The notes under the pieces were generated by a model. The model was given only the letters and a program-made list of their open reading frames with translations, made no database searches and was not told the DNA's origin. Source: CBDANO01 sp965197665 (lineage in GTDB: Bacteria; Chloroflexota; Dehalococcoidia; Lucifugimonadales; UBA3495). Taken from it: DNA of 64,000 nucleotides. Below are positions 1 to 8,175 of this stretch, one piece after another. Made by a program: the position numbers and the translations under genes. Numbering within the stretch: the first letter of the stretch is position 1; each line of letters starts with the position of its first letter. The stretch lies in assembly GCA_965197665.1 (NCBI GenBank), contig CBDANO010000005.1, positions 868,001 through 932,000 on the forward strand. Direction: 5' to 3'.

Positions 1-162
1 AGCCACGGCGAAGGGGGTGGGCACTTCCACCACGAAAGAGCGGCCGTCGCAGCTAATCCCTTCCGTTTGCTTCAACCAGGTATCGAATGTTGGGCGAGGA
101 AGCTGGAGTTGAAGCTCACCCAGAACAGCCCTCCAGACTTCCCTTGTAGTTGGCTCCCTCAT
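1..162 (-). CDS. dnaA: DnaA-like protein, N-terminal fragment (runs off the left edge)
   Basis: Reading the minus strand from an ATG at 162 gives 54 codons open to the window edge. Translation starts MREPTTREVWRAVLGELQ and continues through LPRPTFDTWLKQTEG to VVEVPTPFAVA. This matches the DnaA N-terminal domain (domain I), where a W..vL..L helix, a FdTWl motif and a v..PtpFA strand are typical. Domain I of DnaA binds DnaB helicase and other partners at the replication origin. A strong ribosome binding site (GGGAGGA, 9 nt upstream) supports the start. The AAA+ and DNA-binding domains lie outside the window, so a different protein carrying only a DnaA-N domain cannot be excluded. It is transcribed away from the 2-oxoacid dehydrogenase operon. 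Confidence 0.62.
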   Translation of the reverse strand, partial: MREPTTREVWRAVLGELQLQLPRPTFDTWLKQTEGISCDGRSFVVEVPTPFAVA

Positions 163-396
163 TGAACTCTGTCCTCCCAAACCCATCTAATTGGGGGCGG
201 CCCCTGATTCACGACGAATATCCAAGCAGCGGAGTTTCACCTTCCGAGTAAGACCGGATGGTCCGGGTCCTACCGCCTGAGAGAGGCCCGGTCCTACCCG
301 CCGCCTCCCTGAAGGAATGCCTGCGGGTGAGCCAAGAAGAGGCGGTCGGCGGATTCTGAATAAGATAACCACGGCTGAAGTTTCAACTCGGAGAGT

Positions 397-425
397 CTAA
401 GACACGCCTAAAAGGGTATTGTCAA
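397..425 (-). promoter_or_regulatory. Candidate sigma-70 promoter for the dnaA-like gene
   Basis: On the minus strand a perfect TTGACA -35 (425-420) is followed after 17 nt by TCTTAG (402-397), a weak -10. It lies about 235 nt upstream of the dnaA-like start. The -35 is convincing and the -10 is poor. Confidence 0.3.
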
Positions 426-606
426 TGGGGAACGCCACGAATTTGGTGGCCATTTTCTCCGGCGTGGCCGCCCCTAAGTCCGGTGAAAAGAGAGGGCGGG
501 TTGGGCCGGCTCGCCGCGGCGGGCCGCGAGCGATTACTATGACAATACAGGCAGGCCCTCACGATTCCACCCATAGAGGCTGAATGGTCACGGGACGCGG
601 CCTGAT

Positions 607-635
607 TTGCGGGGTTAGGCGCGGGCATATATAAT
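607..635 (+). promoter_or_regulatory. Candidate sigma-70 promoter for the 2-oxoacid dehydrogenase-lipB operon
   Basis: TTGCGG (607-612), a 17-nt spacer and a perfect TATAAT (630-635). It would give a leader of roughly 180 nt before the E1 alpha start at 823. Confidence 0.4.
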
Positions 636-822
636 TGCCCCCGGCGCAGGTTAAGACGACGCGGCGTCCACACCCAATCACGGCGTCGGAACCAGCGAAC
701 AAGCTCCAACGGCGAAGGGACCGAGTAGTTGGCTCTTAGGCGCATGGGACAGCTCGGAGTAGGCCGCACGAGGGGGCGCCCAAGGGACCCCCTTTCTGTT
801 TTTCCGGCGGCAGAGGATTGCC

Positions 823-1869
823 ATGGCACAAACTAAGCCCAAGCCCCACAGCGAGCCCAGCCCAGGGGTAACTGAAGTCGGGCCTGAGGGATCATTGCCC
901 GAGGGCATTACCAACGAAGACCTCATCGACTTCTTCACCAGGATGGTGCTGGTCCGCACCACCGACGAGCGGGTCTGGGCGTTGAACCGCCAAGGCAAAG
1001 TGCCTATAGCGGCATCGGCCCAAGGCCACGAAGCCGCTCAGCTAGGCAGCTTGCTGGCCGCCGAAAAAGACGGCAAGTGCTTCTTGTTCCCCTACTACCG
1101 GGACCTTGCTCTCAAGATGGCGGCGGGACTGACGCCAACCCAAGTGATGCTGTCCTTCATGGGCAAAACCGGAGACCCGTACAGCAACGGGCGTCAATTC
1201 CCGCTTCAGGGCGCCGACATTCCACGAAATATCATCCAGATATCCAACGTGGTCAGCGCCGGGTTGACCCAGGCCGCCGGGTACGCCCTTGGTTGTAAGA
1301 TGCTGGGTGACATCACGGTAACGTTGGTGTTCTTTGGCGACGGAGGCTCCAGCGAAGGAGAAGCCCACGAAGCCATGAACTTCGCCGGCGTCCACCGCCT
1401 GCCCTTGGTCTTCATTTGCGAAAATAACCGTTACGCTATTTCCGTGCCCAAATCCCGCCAGATGGCCATCGACGACTTGGCCTCCCGGGCCGCCGGCTAC
1501 GGCTTTCCCGGCTTTACTATAGACGGCATGGACTTGATTCAATGCTATGAGGCGGTCAGGCAGGCTATCAAACACGCCCGCAGCCAGGGGCCGGTCTTGC
1601 TGGAGATGAACTTGGAAAGGTTCATGCCCCATACGACGGATGACGACGACCGGCGCTATCGGCCCGAGACCGAGGTCCAACAAGCTCGTCAAAGAGACCC
1701 GGTTTTAACCCTGGAGAGCCTTCTGGTGGCCCAGGGCGCAATCACCCCGGAGCGGGTGGAAGAAATAAAGGCCCAAGCGCGCCGGGCCGTAAACGAAGCA
1801 ACCGACGCCGCCGAGGCAGCCGGTGCCCCAGACGTGTCAACTTTGCACCATCTGGTGTTTAGTCCCTAG
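823..1869 (+). CDS. 2-oxoacid dehydrogenase E1 component, alpha subunit (BkdA/PdhA-like)
   Basis: Thiamine-diphosphate-dependent E1 alpha subunit, which with E1 beta decarboxylates a 2-oxoacid and passes the acyl group to the lipoyl arm of E2. The TPP/Mg motif is visible as GDG at residues 172-174 ending in NN at 201-202. The loop SNGRQFPLQG (121-130) resembles the RQMPxH loop of branched-chain E1 alpha rather than the GGxMH loop of pyruvate dehydrogenase, so a branched-chain substrate is favoured by inference. The 348-residue length is normal for the family. It is first in a tight operon, E1 alpha - E1 beta - E2 - lipB, with 36 nt to the next start. The first 30 residues are a Pro/Gly-rich extension with no known role. 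Confidence 0.93.
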   Translation: MAQTKPKPHSEPSPGVTEVGPEGSLPEGITNEDLIDFFTRMVLVRTTDERVWALNRQGKVPIAASAQGHEAAQLGSLLAAEKDGKCFLFPYYRDLALKMAAGLTPTQVMLSFMGKTGDPYSNGRQFPLQGADIPRNIIQISNVVSAGLTQAAGYALGCKMLGDITVTLVFFGDGGSSEGEAHEAMNFAGVHRLPLVFICENNRYAISVPKSRQMAIDDLASRAAGYGFPGFTIDGMDLIQCYEAVRQAIKHARSQGPVLLEMNLERFMPHTTDDDDRRYRPETEVQQARQRDPVLTLESLLVAQGAITPERVEEIKAQARRAVNEATDAAEAAGAPDVSTLHHLVFSP

Positions 1870-1905
1870 TTTAGGCCCTAGTTCAGTCCCCATGAGGAGG
1901 GGTTT

Positions 1906-2889
1906 TTGGCGGTCAAGACAGTCATTGACGCGGTAAGGGAAGCCATCCAAGAAGAGATGCGGCGGGACTCCTCCGTGTTCGTATTGGGCGAGGACGTCGG
2001 CCTCCGCGGCGGCGTATTCTTGGCCACCCAGGGACTTATCGAGGAATTCGGCGAAGAGCGGGTCATGGACACGCCCCTAGCGGAAGCCTCCATAATGGGA
2101 GTCGCTCTTGGGGCCGCTTTCCGTGGCTTGAGGCCTCTTCCGGAGGTCCAGTTTTCCGACTTCGTGTGGCCCACGGTCAACCAGTTGATCGGCGAAGCCT
2201 CCCGGGTCTGCTACGGGACCAACGGAGCGGTCCAAGTCCCTCTGGTGGTGCGCATACCTTACGGCGGCGGCATCCGCGGCGGACTGTTCCACTCCCAAAA
2301 CGTTGAGGCGCATTTCTTTCACACCCCGGGGCTTAAAGTCGTTACTCCGGCGACTCCCTACGACGCCAAGGGCCTTCTCAAGTCATCCATCAGGGACAAT
2401 AATCCTGTCGTTTTCTTGGAGCACAAGAAGACCTACCGCTTAGTTCGAGGCGAGGTACCCGAGGAAGAATATACCCTGCCCATTGGGGTGGCGGACGTCA
2501 AGCGGACGGGCGGGGACATTACCGCCGTCTCCTACGGGTTGACGCTCCATTACTGCCTGGAAGCGGCGCAGCAAGTCGCCTCCGAGGGTATCGACGTGGA
2601 GGTAGTGGACCTGAGGACCCTAACACCCCTGGACAAAGATACTGTACTGGAGTCGGTCAGGAAGACCGGCAAGCTGCTTATTGCTCACGAGGACAACGTT
2701 ACCGGAGGAGTAGGCGCCGAAATAGCCGCTATCGCCGCCGCCGAGGCTTTCGAGTATCTGGACGGCCCCATATCCCGGGTCTGCGGCCCGGACGTGCCTA
2801 CCATGCCCTTCGCTCAGAGCCTGGAAGAAGCCTATATGCCCGACACCGAAAAGATCGCGCAGGCCTTGCGCAAGCTTGCGGGCTACTGA
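1906..2889 (+). CDS. 2-oxoacid dehydrogenase E1 component, beta subunit (BkdB/PdhB-like)
   Basis: Partner of the upstream alpha subunit in the heterotetrameric E1. Family landmarks include GEDVGLRGGVF (residues 28-38) and DTPLAEASIMG (55-65), where Glu60 is the glutamate expected to activate the TPP aminopyrimidine, plus a C-terminal transketolase-like domain with a TGGVGAEIA segment. The start is TTG at 1906, placed a few bases after the strong site GAGGAGGGG at 1894-1902; no ATG fits the family N-terminus. The 327-residue length is usual. It is translated as part of the same transcript as E1 alpha and E2, with 17 nt before the next start. Confidence 0.93.
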   Translation: MAVKTVIDAVREAIQEEMRRDSSVFVLGEDVGLRGGVFLATQGLIEEFGEERVMDTPLAEASIMGVALGAAFRGLRPLPEVQFSDFVWPTVNQLIGEASRVCYGTNGAVQVPLVVRIPYGGGIRGGLFHSQNVEAHFFHTPGLKVVTPATPYDAKGLLKSSIRDNNPVVFLEHKKTYRLVRGEVPEEEYTLPIGVADVKRTGGDITAVSYGLTLHYCLEAAQQVASEGIDVEVVDLRTLTPLDKDTVLESVRKTGKLLIAHEDNVTGGVGAEIAAIAAAEAFEYLDGPISRVCGPDVPTMPFAQSLEEAYMPDTEKIAQALRKLAGY

Positions 2890-2906
2890 AGAGTGACGGT
2901 GCCCCC

Positions 2907-4232
2907 TTGGCTGTAACCATCGAGCTTCCCCACGTAGGCGAGTCCGTAGTCGAAGGCACCATCGGCAAGTGGCTCAAACAGCCCGGCGACGCTGTCGAAC
3001 GCTACGAGCCCCTAGTGGAAGTAATCACTGACAAAGTCACTATGGAAGTGCCCTCCCCGGTAAACGGTTCACTCCTTCGAGTGATAGCCCAGGAAGGTGA
3101 GACCATCCCCATGGGGGCGCCCATCGCCGAGATGGAGACCGACGAAGTCCTTCCCGAGACTCCGGCCCCACCATCTCCGGAACTAATCACCGTGGGACCG
3201 GAATCCCAACCGGTGACTACCACCGGGTACTTGATCAAGGACGTACCGCCGGTGGGTCCGACCGGCGGCGGCCCCGCGCCGGCGGATGCCCCGCCCGGAG
3301 ACGGCCCGCGGACGGGACCAGGGAGCGGCATCCCCCGCGTATCCCCCGCGGTACGGCGCCTCGTCAAAGAGCACGGCATCGACCTTAGCCTGGTGCGGGG
3401 CACCGGCATGGGCGGGCGCATCACCCGGGATGACGTGCTGGAACACCTAAAAGCCGGGCCGGTTGAAGCCGGGCCGGACCCCAGCGTAACGGGCCGGGTA
3501 CCAGCGGTGGGTTCCGAGAAACCGGACCATGAAAAAGAGGAAGTCCACGTCCCCCTGTCCCCGGTGCGCCGGATGATAGCGGAAGCTATGGTAAGAAGCG
3601 TGAGCCGGATCCCTCACGCTTGGAGCGCCGTCGAGGTGGATGTTACAAACCTGGTGGCGCTGCGGGCCCAAGTGAGGCCGGACTTCGAGCGGCGCGAGGG
3701 CGTTGACCTTACTTACTTGCCTTTCATCATCAAGGCCGTGGTCGAGTCCCTAAAGGAGCACCCCACCCTCAACGCCTCCTGGGGGGAGGACAAGATCATC
3801 CTAAAAAAGCGAATAAACCTGGGGATTGCGGTGGCCGCTCCGGAAGGCCTGATTGTGCCGGTCATCCACGACGCCGACCGCCTGAGCGTGGCCGCCTTGG
3901 CCCAAGCAGCCCGGGGCCTTACCCAGCGGGCCAGGCAAAGCAAGCTGACGTTGGCTGACGTCCAAGGGGGCACCTTTACTCTGAACAACACCGGCGCTTT
4001 GGGATCAATAGTGTCCCAGCCCATCATTAATCATCCCCAGGCAGCCATCATGACGACCGAGGCCATTCAGAAGCGAGCCGTGGTGCGCGGCGATGCTATA
4101 GCGATACGATCGATGATGAACCTCTGCTTGTCCTTCGATCACCGCATAAACGACGGGGCCGAGTCCAGCGGGTTTTTGCAGTCCGTGAAAACCCGGCTTG
4201 AGGCCATGGGTCCCGGTACTCCGGTCTACTAA
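2907..4232 (+). CDS. Dihydrolipoamide acyltransferase, E2 core of the 2-oxoacid dehydrogenase complex
   Basis: Three modules are visible. A single N-terminal lipoyl domain covers residues 1-77, with the lipoylation lysine Lys43 in TDKVTMEV. A Pro/Gly-rich linker is followed by a peripheral-subunit-binding domain at about 142-180 (VSPAVRRLVKEHGIDL...GGRITRDDV). The C-terminal acyltransferase domain has the catalytic motif DHRINDG (His412, Asp416; the family consensus is DHRxxDG). It forms the complex core, accepts the acyl group from E1 and transfers it to CoA. The start is TTG at 2907. lipB follows after 10 nt, fitting the need to lipoylate Lys43. No E3 (dihydrolipoamide dehydrogenase) gene lies nearby. 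Confidence 0.93.
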   Translation: MAVTIELPHVGESVVEGTIGKWLKQPGDAVERYEPLVEVITDKVTMEVPSPVNGSLLRVIAQEGETIPMGAPIAEMETDEVLPETPAPPSPELITVGPESQPVTTTGYLIKDVPPVGPTGGGPAPADAPPGDGPRTGPGSGIPRVSPAVRRLVKEHGIDLSLVRGTGMGGRITRDDVLEHLKAGPVEAGPDPSVTGRVPAVGSEKPDHEKEEVHVPLSPVRRMIAEAMVRSVSRIPHAWSAVEVDVTNLVALRAQVRPDFERREGVDLTYLPFIIKAVVESLKEHPTLNASWGEDKIILKKRINLGIAVAAPEGLIVPVIHDADRLSVAALAQAARGLTQRARQSKLTLADVQGGTFTLNNTGALGSIVSQPIINHPQAAIMTTEAIQKRAVVRGDAIAIRSMMNLCLSFDHRINDGAESSGFLQSVKTRLEAMGPGTPVY

Positions 4233-4242
4233 GTAACTTATC

Positions 4243-4935
4243 GTGCCGCCCCGTTCCCTTTGCCGCGTATACCGGCTGGGCACTGTCGATTATCAACAGG
4301 CTTGGGACTTGCAGGTCCGCCTAGCCCAAGACGTTCAAAGGGGAAGCCAACCCAACACCCTCCTGCTCTTGGAGCATCCTTCAACCTTTACCAAAGGGCG
4401 GCTCAGCCTTCCGGAGCACATTCTGCTCGGCGCTGACCAGTCTCAAGCAAAGGGCATCCCCGTCTACGAGACCGACCGGGGAGGCCAAGTCACCTATCAC
4501 GGCCCCGGGCAGCTAGTTGCATATCCCGTAGTGGACCTGCGGCACTGGGGAGGGCCGCTGAAGTACGTGCGGACTTTGGAAAAGATTATCGCGGCCACTC
4601 TGGCGGACTTCGACATTGACTCCAACACGTTGGAGGGACTAACCGGCGTGTGGGCCGCCTCCGCCAAAATCGCCGCCATTGGGGTGAAAATCAGCCGGGG
4701 AGTCGCTTATCACGGCTTCTCAATCAACGTCAACACCGACCTGTCTTACTATGATTACATCGTTCCCTGCGGCATTGAAGACCGTCCGGTGACCTCCATG
4801 GCCCAACTGCTTGGCCGGTCGATGGACGTGGCGGCGGTCCAATATAGCCTGGTTTACCGCTTCGGCCAAGGTATGGGATTCAAGATGCAAGAAGCACAGG
4901 AGATCATAGCCCTGTCGGAAGTCTCCCCGCTCTAG
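4243..4935 (+). CDS. lipB: Octanoyl-[ACP]:protein octanoyltransferase LipB
   Basis: Transfers octanoyl from acyl carrier protein to the lipoyl lysine of target proteins; LipA, not seen here, would then insert sulfur. The signature RGGQVTYHGPGQ sits at residues 79-90. The catalytic pair is visible as Lys142 in AKIAAIG and Cys176 in the PCGI motif, with HGFSINVNTDL between them. The start is GTG at 4243, 10 nt after the E2 stop, so it is almost certainly cotranscribed with the complex that uses its product. The 3' end overlaps the convergent hicA-like gene: CTAG at 4932-4935 serves as the stop on both strands. Confidence 0.95.
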   Translation: MPPRSLCRVYRLGTVDYQQAWDLQVRLAQDVQRGSQPNTLLLLEHPSTFTKGRLSLPEHILLGADQSQAKGIPVYETDRGGQVTYHGPGQLVAYPVVDLRHWGGPLKYVRTLEKIIAATLADFDIDSNTLEGLTGVWAASAKIAAIGVKISRGVAYHGFSINVNTDLSYYDYIVPCGIEDRPVTSMAQLLGRSMDVAAVQYSLVYRFGQGMGFKMQEAQEIIALSEVSPL

Positions 4936-5186
4936 AGTAGACCCAAGCGTCTTAAGTCTGCTTCATTCCACCGGGTCCCACTTAGCACGCTTCGAAGAGT
5001 GCCCAAAGGAAGTGTCCGTCCTCGTGCGTGGAAGTGGATGCTGACTCTACGGCCGTCCATATGCCGGTAAACTCTAGCTGAGCCACGACTTCGCCTGTAA
5101 GTGAATCCATCTCGTTCCAAGGCACGCGTTAACTCGCCTACCGAAACATTCCGCAGACGCTGGATTATATGGGGTAACAACGTCAT
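4932..5186 (-). CDS. HicA-like toxin-fold protein lacking the active-site histidine
   Basis: Small basic 84-residue protein with the HicA/YcfA double-stranded-RNA-binding-like pattern: a helix with VGELTRALERDGF, a strand SARVYRHMDGRRVSIHFHA, then LPLGTLRSVL. In HicA mRNA interferases the first strand normally reads GSHH or GSHR, where the first His is catalytic. Here residues 35-38 are GSAR, and the codon is GCT, so that His is absent. Its ATG overlaps the stop of the HicB-like gene (ATGA at 5186-5183), so the two are translationally coupled. Whether it is still toxic is doubtful. The nearby His residues 42, 51 and 53 could in principle substitute. The family call rests on motif pattern only. 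Confidence 0.7.
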   Translation of the reverse strand: MTLLPHIIQRLRNVSVGELTRALERDGFTYRRSRGSARVYRHMDGRRVSIHFHARGRTLPLGTLRSVLSGTRWNEADLRRLGLL

Positions 5187-5752
5187 ACATGGACGGCGAT
5201 TGTCGGCCTGTTGCTCGCTGCATGTTTTCCTTTTGGCGGCTGCTCCCCCGCAGCTATCATGTCCTCAACATATGCTGCCGCGGCGTCTTCAATTCCGCTC
5301 AAGGCTTCTTCTCTGCTGTAGCCCCACGCCGCACACCCCGGCAGGTCCTCGATCCAAGAACTCCAGCGGCCATCTTGCTCGTCTTGCAACTCGACCGGGT
5401 AGAGGAAGGAGCCCTTGCCTTTGGCAAGGAGTTTGTAGCGGCCTGGAGCGACCCTCTCAAACAACTCGGTGTTGCCACCCGGATTTCCTAGCCTATGTTT
5501 GGGAAGAAACGCCGTGTAGGTGTTCTTTGCCCAGCCGGGAACAGCTTGCGCAAACTCCTTTGGGCCGAAAACCAATGGCAACCTGCCATCTCTACAAGCC
5601 GCATGAATTTCCAAGGCTAGCCTTTTCACTTTGGACTCCAAATTCTTCCATTCAGTCCTATTCAGTATACTACCAAGACATCTCGAATCTGTCGTTTTCA
5701 GCGAACTCCCCGGGACTCTCAACTCACTACGCCTCGCGGGATAACTGACCAA
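5183..5752 (-). CDS. HicB-like antitoxin fused to an N-terminal winged-helix-like domain
   Basis: Residues about 115-175 match the HicB partial RNase-H-like antitoxin fold: YPVELQDEQDGRWSSWIEDL, PGCAAWGYSREEAL and a following helix. Ordinary HicB proteins are this domain with or without a C-terminal DNA-binding tail. Here an extra domain of about 75 residues (36-108) precedes it, with VFGPKEF, a helix, AFLPKHRLGNPGG and LFERVAPGRYKL, a pattern typical of small winged-helix modules. The longest frame begins with TTG at 5752; internal GTG or TTG starts near codons 39-42 are equally possible, so the start is uncertain. The HicB-like gene precedes and overlaps the HicA-like gene by 4 nt. Confidence 0.65.
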   Translation of the reverse strand: MVSYPARRSELRVPGSSLKTTDSRCLGSILNRTEWKNLESKVKRLALEIHAACRDGRLPLVFGPKEFAQAVPGWAKNTYTAFLPKHRLGNPGGNTELFERVAPGRYKLLAKGKGSFLYPVELQDEQDGRWSSWIEDLPGCAAWGYSREEALSGIEDAAAAYVEDMIAAGEQPPKGKHAASNRPTIAVHV

Positions 5753-5790
5753 ACTATACTATGGTGAGATTTTAGGATGGCAAATTTCCT

Positions 5791-5819
5791 TTGACACCCC
5801 TTACTCCCGTTGCTACAAT
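5791..5819 (+). promoter_or_regulatory. Sigma-70 promoter for the aminotransferase gene
   Basis: Perfect TTGACA (5791-5796), 17-nt spacer, TACAAT (5814-5819). It gives a leader of about 95 nt to the ATG at 5921. Confidence 0.7.
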
Positions 5820-5920
5820 CGCTCCACTCGGCATACACGGCTGCTAGGCTCAACTACGGAGTCTCTTAGCATCTCTCTTCCCTACACCCCCGCGCGTCAT
5901 TAGTGTCGAAGGGATATCAC

Positions 5921-7105
5921 ATGCCCGTTTCCGAGAAAGTTCAGGGTTTCGTCGAGCAGGGCGGTTGGATCCGCCGGATGTTCGAAGCGGGCATAGTTTT
6001 GAAGTCCCAGTATGGCGAGGACAACGTTTTCGACCTGTCCTTGGGCAACCCGGTGGTGGAGCCGCCTCCGGAGTTTCACCGGGAATTGCGGCGGCTGGCC
6101 GAAAACCCCATAGAAGGGATGCACCGGTACATGCCCAACGCCGGCTATCCGGAGACCCGGCAGGCAGTGGCCGACGGCCTTGCCCATGAGACCGGCCTTT
6201 TCTTCAACGCGGGCGACGTCGTCATGACTTGCGGCGCGGCGGCGGCCCTGAACGTGGTCCTGAAAACAATACTCAATCCTGCCCAAGAGGTCATCGTCCT
6301 CGCCCCCTATTTCGTCGAGTACGGCTACTACGTTGATAATCACGGCGGCGCGGCGGTTACGGTCCCCACCGGGCCCGATTTTCAACTCGACCTTGACGCC
6401 ATCGAAGCCGCCGTCGGCCCCAACACACGGGCCTTGATAATCAACTCGCCGAATAACCCCGCCGGGGTGATTTACCCGCCGGACCAGCTTCAAGGGTTGG
6501 CTGATTTGCTGCGGCGCAAACAGGACCACCACGGTACCGAGATCTTCATCATCAGCGACGAACCTTACCGGCGTATCATCTTCGACGGCCTAACCTACCC
6601 TCAAGTCTTTCCCCACTACGTCAACACCATCGCGGTCACCTCCCATGCCAAAGACTTGGCGTTGCCCGGCGAGCGCATCGGCTACATAGCCATCAATCCG
6701 GACTATCCGGAAAGGCAAGAGTTGGCCGACGGCCTCATCTTTTGCAACCGGACCCTGGGTTTCGTCAACGCGCCGGCGTTGATGCAGCGCCTAATACGTT
6801 CTTTGCAAGGGGTGACGGTGGACCCCGAAGACTATCAGCGGAAGAGGGACTTCCTCTACGACCACCTGACCGATATGGGCTACTTTATAGTCAAACCTCA
6901 AGGCGCCTTCTATCTATTCCCCAAGACGCCCATCGACGACGACGTTGTTTTCGTGGACGCGCTGCAACAGTGGAATGTGTTGACCGTACCCGGCAGGGGT
7001 TTCGGCGCGCCGGGCCATTTCCGCATTTCCTACTGCGTGGAAGACCGGGTGCTAGAGGGCGCATTGGACGGCTTCGGCAAGGCCGCCGCGCAGTTTGGCT
7101 TGTAG
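5921..7105 (+). CDS. Pyridoxal-phosphate-dependent class I/II aminotransferase
   Basis: Fold-type I aminotransferase of the aspartate aminotransferase superfamily. Visible motifs, numbered from the chosen start, are the cofactor-stacking NSPNNPAG (175-182), SDEPYRR (212-218) and the Schiff-base lysine Lys244 in SHAKDLALPGERIGY. The C-terminal domain contains the substrate-arginine segment GAPGHFRISYC. I place the start at ATG 5921 (AAGGGA 6 nt upstream) rather than the in-frame GTG at 5903. The product is 394 residues, normal for the family. It stands alone with its own strong promoter, so the amino donor and pathway cannot be told from context. Confidence 0.9.
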   Translation: MPVSEKVQGFVEQGGWIRRMFEAGIVLKSQYGEDNVFDLSLGNPVVEPPPEFHRELRRLAENPIEGMHRYMPNAGYPETRQAVADGLAHETGLFFNAGDVVMTCGAAAALNVVLKTILNPAQEVIVLAPYFVEYGYYVDNHGGAAVTVPTGPDFQLDLDAIEAAVGPNTRALIINSPNNPAGVIYPPDQLQGLADLLRRKQDHHGTEIFIISDEPYRRIIFDGLTYPQVFPHYVNTIAVTSHAKDLALPGERIGYIAINPDYPERQELADGLIFCNRTLGFVNAPALMQRLIRSLQGVTVDPEDYQRKRDFLYDHLTDMGYFIVKPQGAFYLFPKTPIDDDVVFVDALQQWNVLTVPGRGFGAPGHFRISYCVEDRVLEGALDGFGKAAAQFGL

Positions 7106-7194
7106 GCTGCCTATAAGATGCGGGCGTTTCGGGTTGCGTACCATGCGGTTTTCGACCCAGGCCCCAGAAGCTGCCCCTTGCCAAGACTCACGGG

Positions 7195-7752
7195 CTAAGA
7201 CTCGCGAAAAATCAAGTCCAAGGCCATAGAAAACCCTTCCAACAACGGAGAGGTGAGGGTGCCGCCGCTCTGAAAAGAGGAATAGAGCTCCGGCCCCTCA
7301 GCGCCCATCGTTATTACGTCCACCCCCCCGGCATCGGGGTCCACCAGCCAGTACTCCCGCACCCCGTGGCGGCCGTAGAGAAGGCGCTTGTAGCCTCTAT
7401 CGTAATCGGCGGTGGCGGGCGACAATATTTCCACCACCAAGTCGGGGGCGCCTTGTATGTTGGCATCGGTAATGATTCCGGACCGGGCGTCGGACACGAA
7501 GAGAATGTCCGGCTGCGCCACGTCGTACTCGGACAGGACTACGTCCAATGGCGCGAACCAAACACGGCCAAGGCTATTGTCGTTTACGAATTGACGCAGC
7601 GCCACGAACAATTGAGCGGCGATAGCCTGATGTCTTTGGGTCGGAGACGGTGCCAACAACATCTCCCCGTCCAAGAGCTGGTACCGCTTGTCAGGCGGCG
7701 TGGTCATATATTCCCTAACGGTAAACCTTATCGCGGGTCTTGGACGGACCAT
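7195..7752 (-). CDS. Uma2 family (DUF820) putative restriction-endonuclease-like protein
   Basis: 185-residue protein with the PD-(D/E)XK layout of Uma2/DUF820: a conserved start FTVREYMTTPPDKRYQLLDG, then DVAQPDILFVS (Asp of the active site), GAPDLVVEILSPAT (Glu), and the Lys-containing segment YKRLLYGRHGVREYWLVDPD. These proteins are widespread in Cyanobacteria and Chloroflexota; their cellular role is not established. The start has an excellent site (GGAGG, 5 nt before ATG at 7752). It follows the cupin gene on the same strand after 27 nt, so the two may be cotranscribed. Confidence 0.9.
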   Translation of the reverse strand: MVRPRPAIRFTVREYMTTPPDKRYQLLDGEMLLAPSPTQRHQAIAAQLFVALRQFVNDNSLGRVWFAPLDVVLSEYDVAQPDILFVSDARSGIITDANIQGAPDLVVEILSPATADYDRGYKRLLYGRHGVREYWLVDPDAGGVDVITMGAEGPELYSSFQSGGTLTSPLLEGFSMALDLIFRES

Positions 7753-7779
7753 CCCATCCTCCGGAAATAAGCGGAGCGC

Positions 7780-8175
7780 CTACTCCCCCAGGTTGACCAC
7801 AATGTTGTCCGGCCCCCTTGAAAGCACCGCCTCGGCGGGTTCGTCGGTCACGTTCCCCTCTATGTGGGGCATGTGGGCCGGCACGAAGATGAAGTCTCCT
7901 GGGCCGGCGTCCACGTATTCTTCGAAGTCCTCTCCAAAGTAGACCCGTATCCGGCCGCTCAGCACGAAGGCGGCGGTTTCCGCCTCGCCGTGATGGTGGG
8001 GCGGGCCCAGGGTGTTGGGTAGACAGGTCACGTGGCCCAACCAGATCTTGCCGGCGCCGACGGTTTTGGAGTCGATGCCCGGCTTCCGGACCATACCCCG
8101 GGTTTGGGTTGTAGTGCCCGGGTCCTGGGTGCCGTGTACCACCCGCACCACCTTGCCTTCCACGGAAGTGCTCAC
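7780..8175 (-). CDS. Cupin-domain protein
   Basis: Single-domain cupin of 131 residues. Motif 1 is visible as PPHHHGEAETAAFVLSG, giving the His/His/Glu metal ligands, and motif 2 as PGDFIFVPAHMPHIEGN with the fourth His. Such small cupins are metal-binding beta-barrels that act as isomerases, dioxygenases or sugar-binding regulators; nothing here fixes the reaction. The start is GTG at 8175 behind GGGAGG. It is divergent from MmgE/PrpD across 250 bp, so the two may share a regulatory region. Confidence 0.88.
   Translation of the reverse strand: MSTSVEGKVVRVVHGTQDPGTTTQTRGMVRKPGIDSKTVGAGKIWLGHVTCLPNTLGPPHHHGEAETAAFVLSGRIRVYFGEDFEEYVDAGPGDFIFVPAHMPHIEGNVTDEPAEAVLSRGPDNIVVNLGE

Larger units (their letters stand above)
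163..822. other. Divergent intergenic region between dnaA-like gene and the 2-oxoacid dehydrogenase operon
   Basis: About 660 bp with no convincing gene on either strand. It holds a candidate promoter for each flanking gene (397-425 minus, 607-635 plus) and a GC-rich imperfect palindrome near 508-525. I looked for DnaA boxes (TTATCCACA and close variants) and an AT-rich unwinding stretch because of the dnaA-like gene, and saw neither. Confidence 0.5.

Noticed and set aside
240..330. CTGAGAG near 278-284 upstream of a TPP-enzyme operon, resembling part of a TPP riboswitch
   Set aside because: The second conserved half (ACCTGAT ... GGATAAT-like) is missing and spacing to the start is too long.
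163..822. Possible replication origin beside dnaA
   Set aside because: No DnaA boxes (TTATCCACA-like) and no AT-rich unwinding stretch found in this gap; the origin may lie beyond the left edge.
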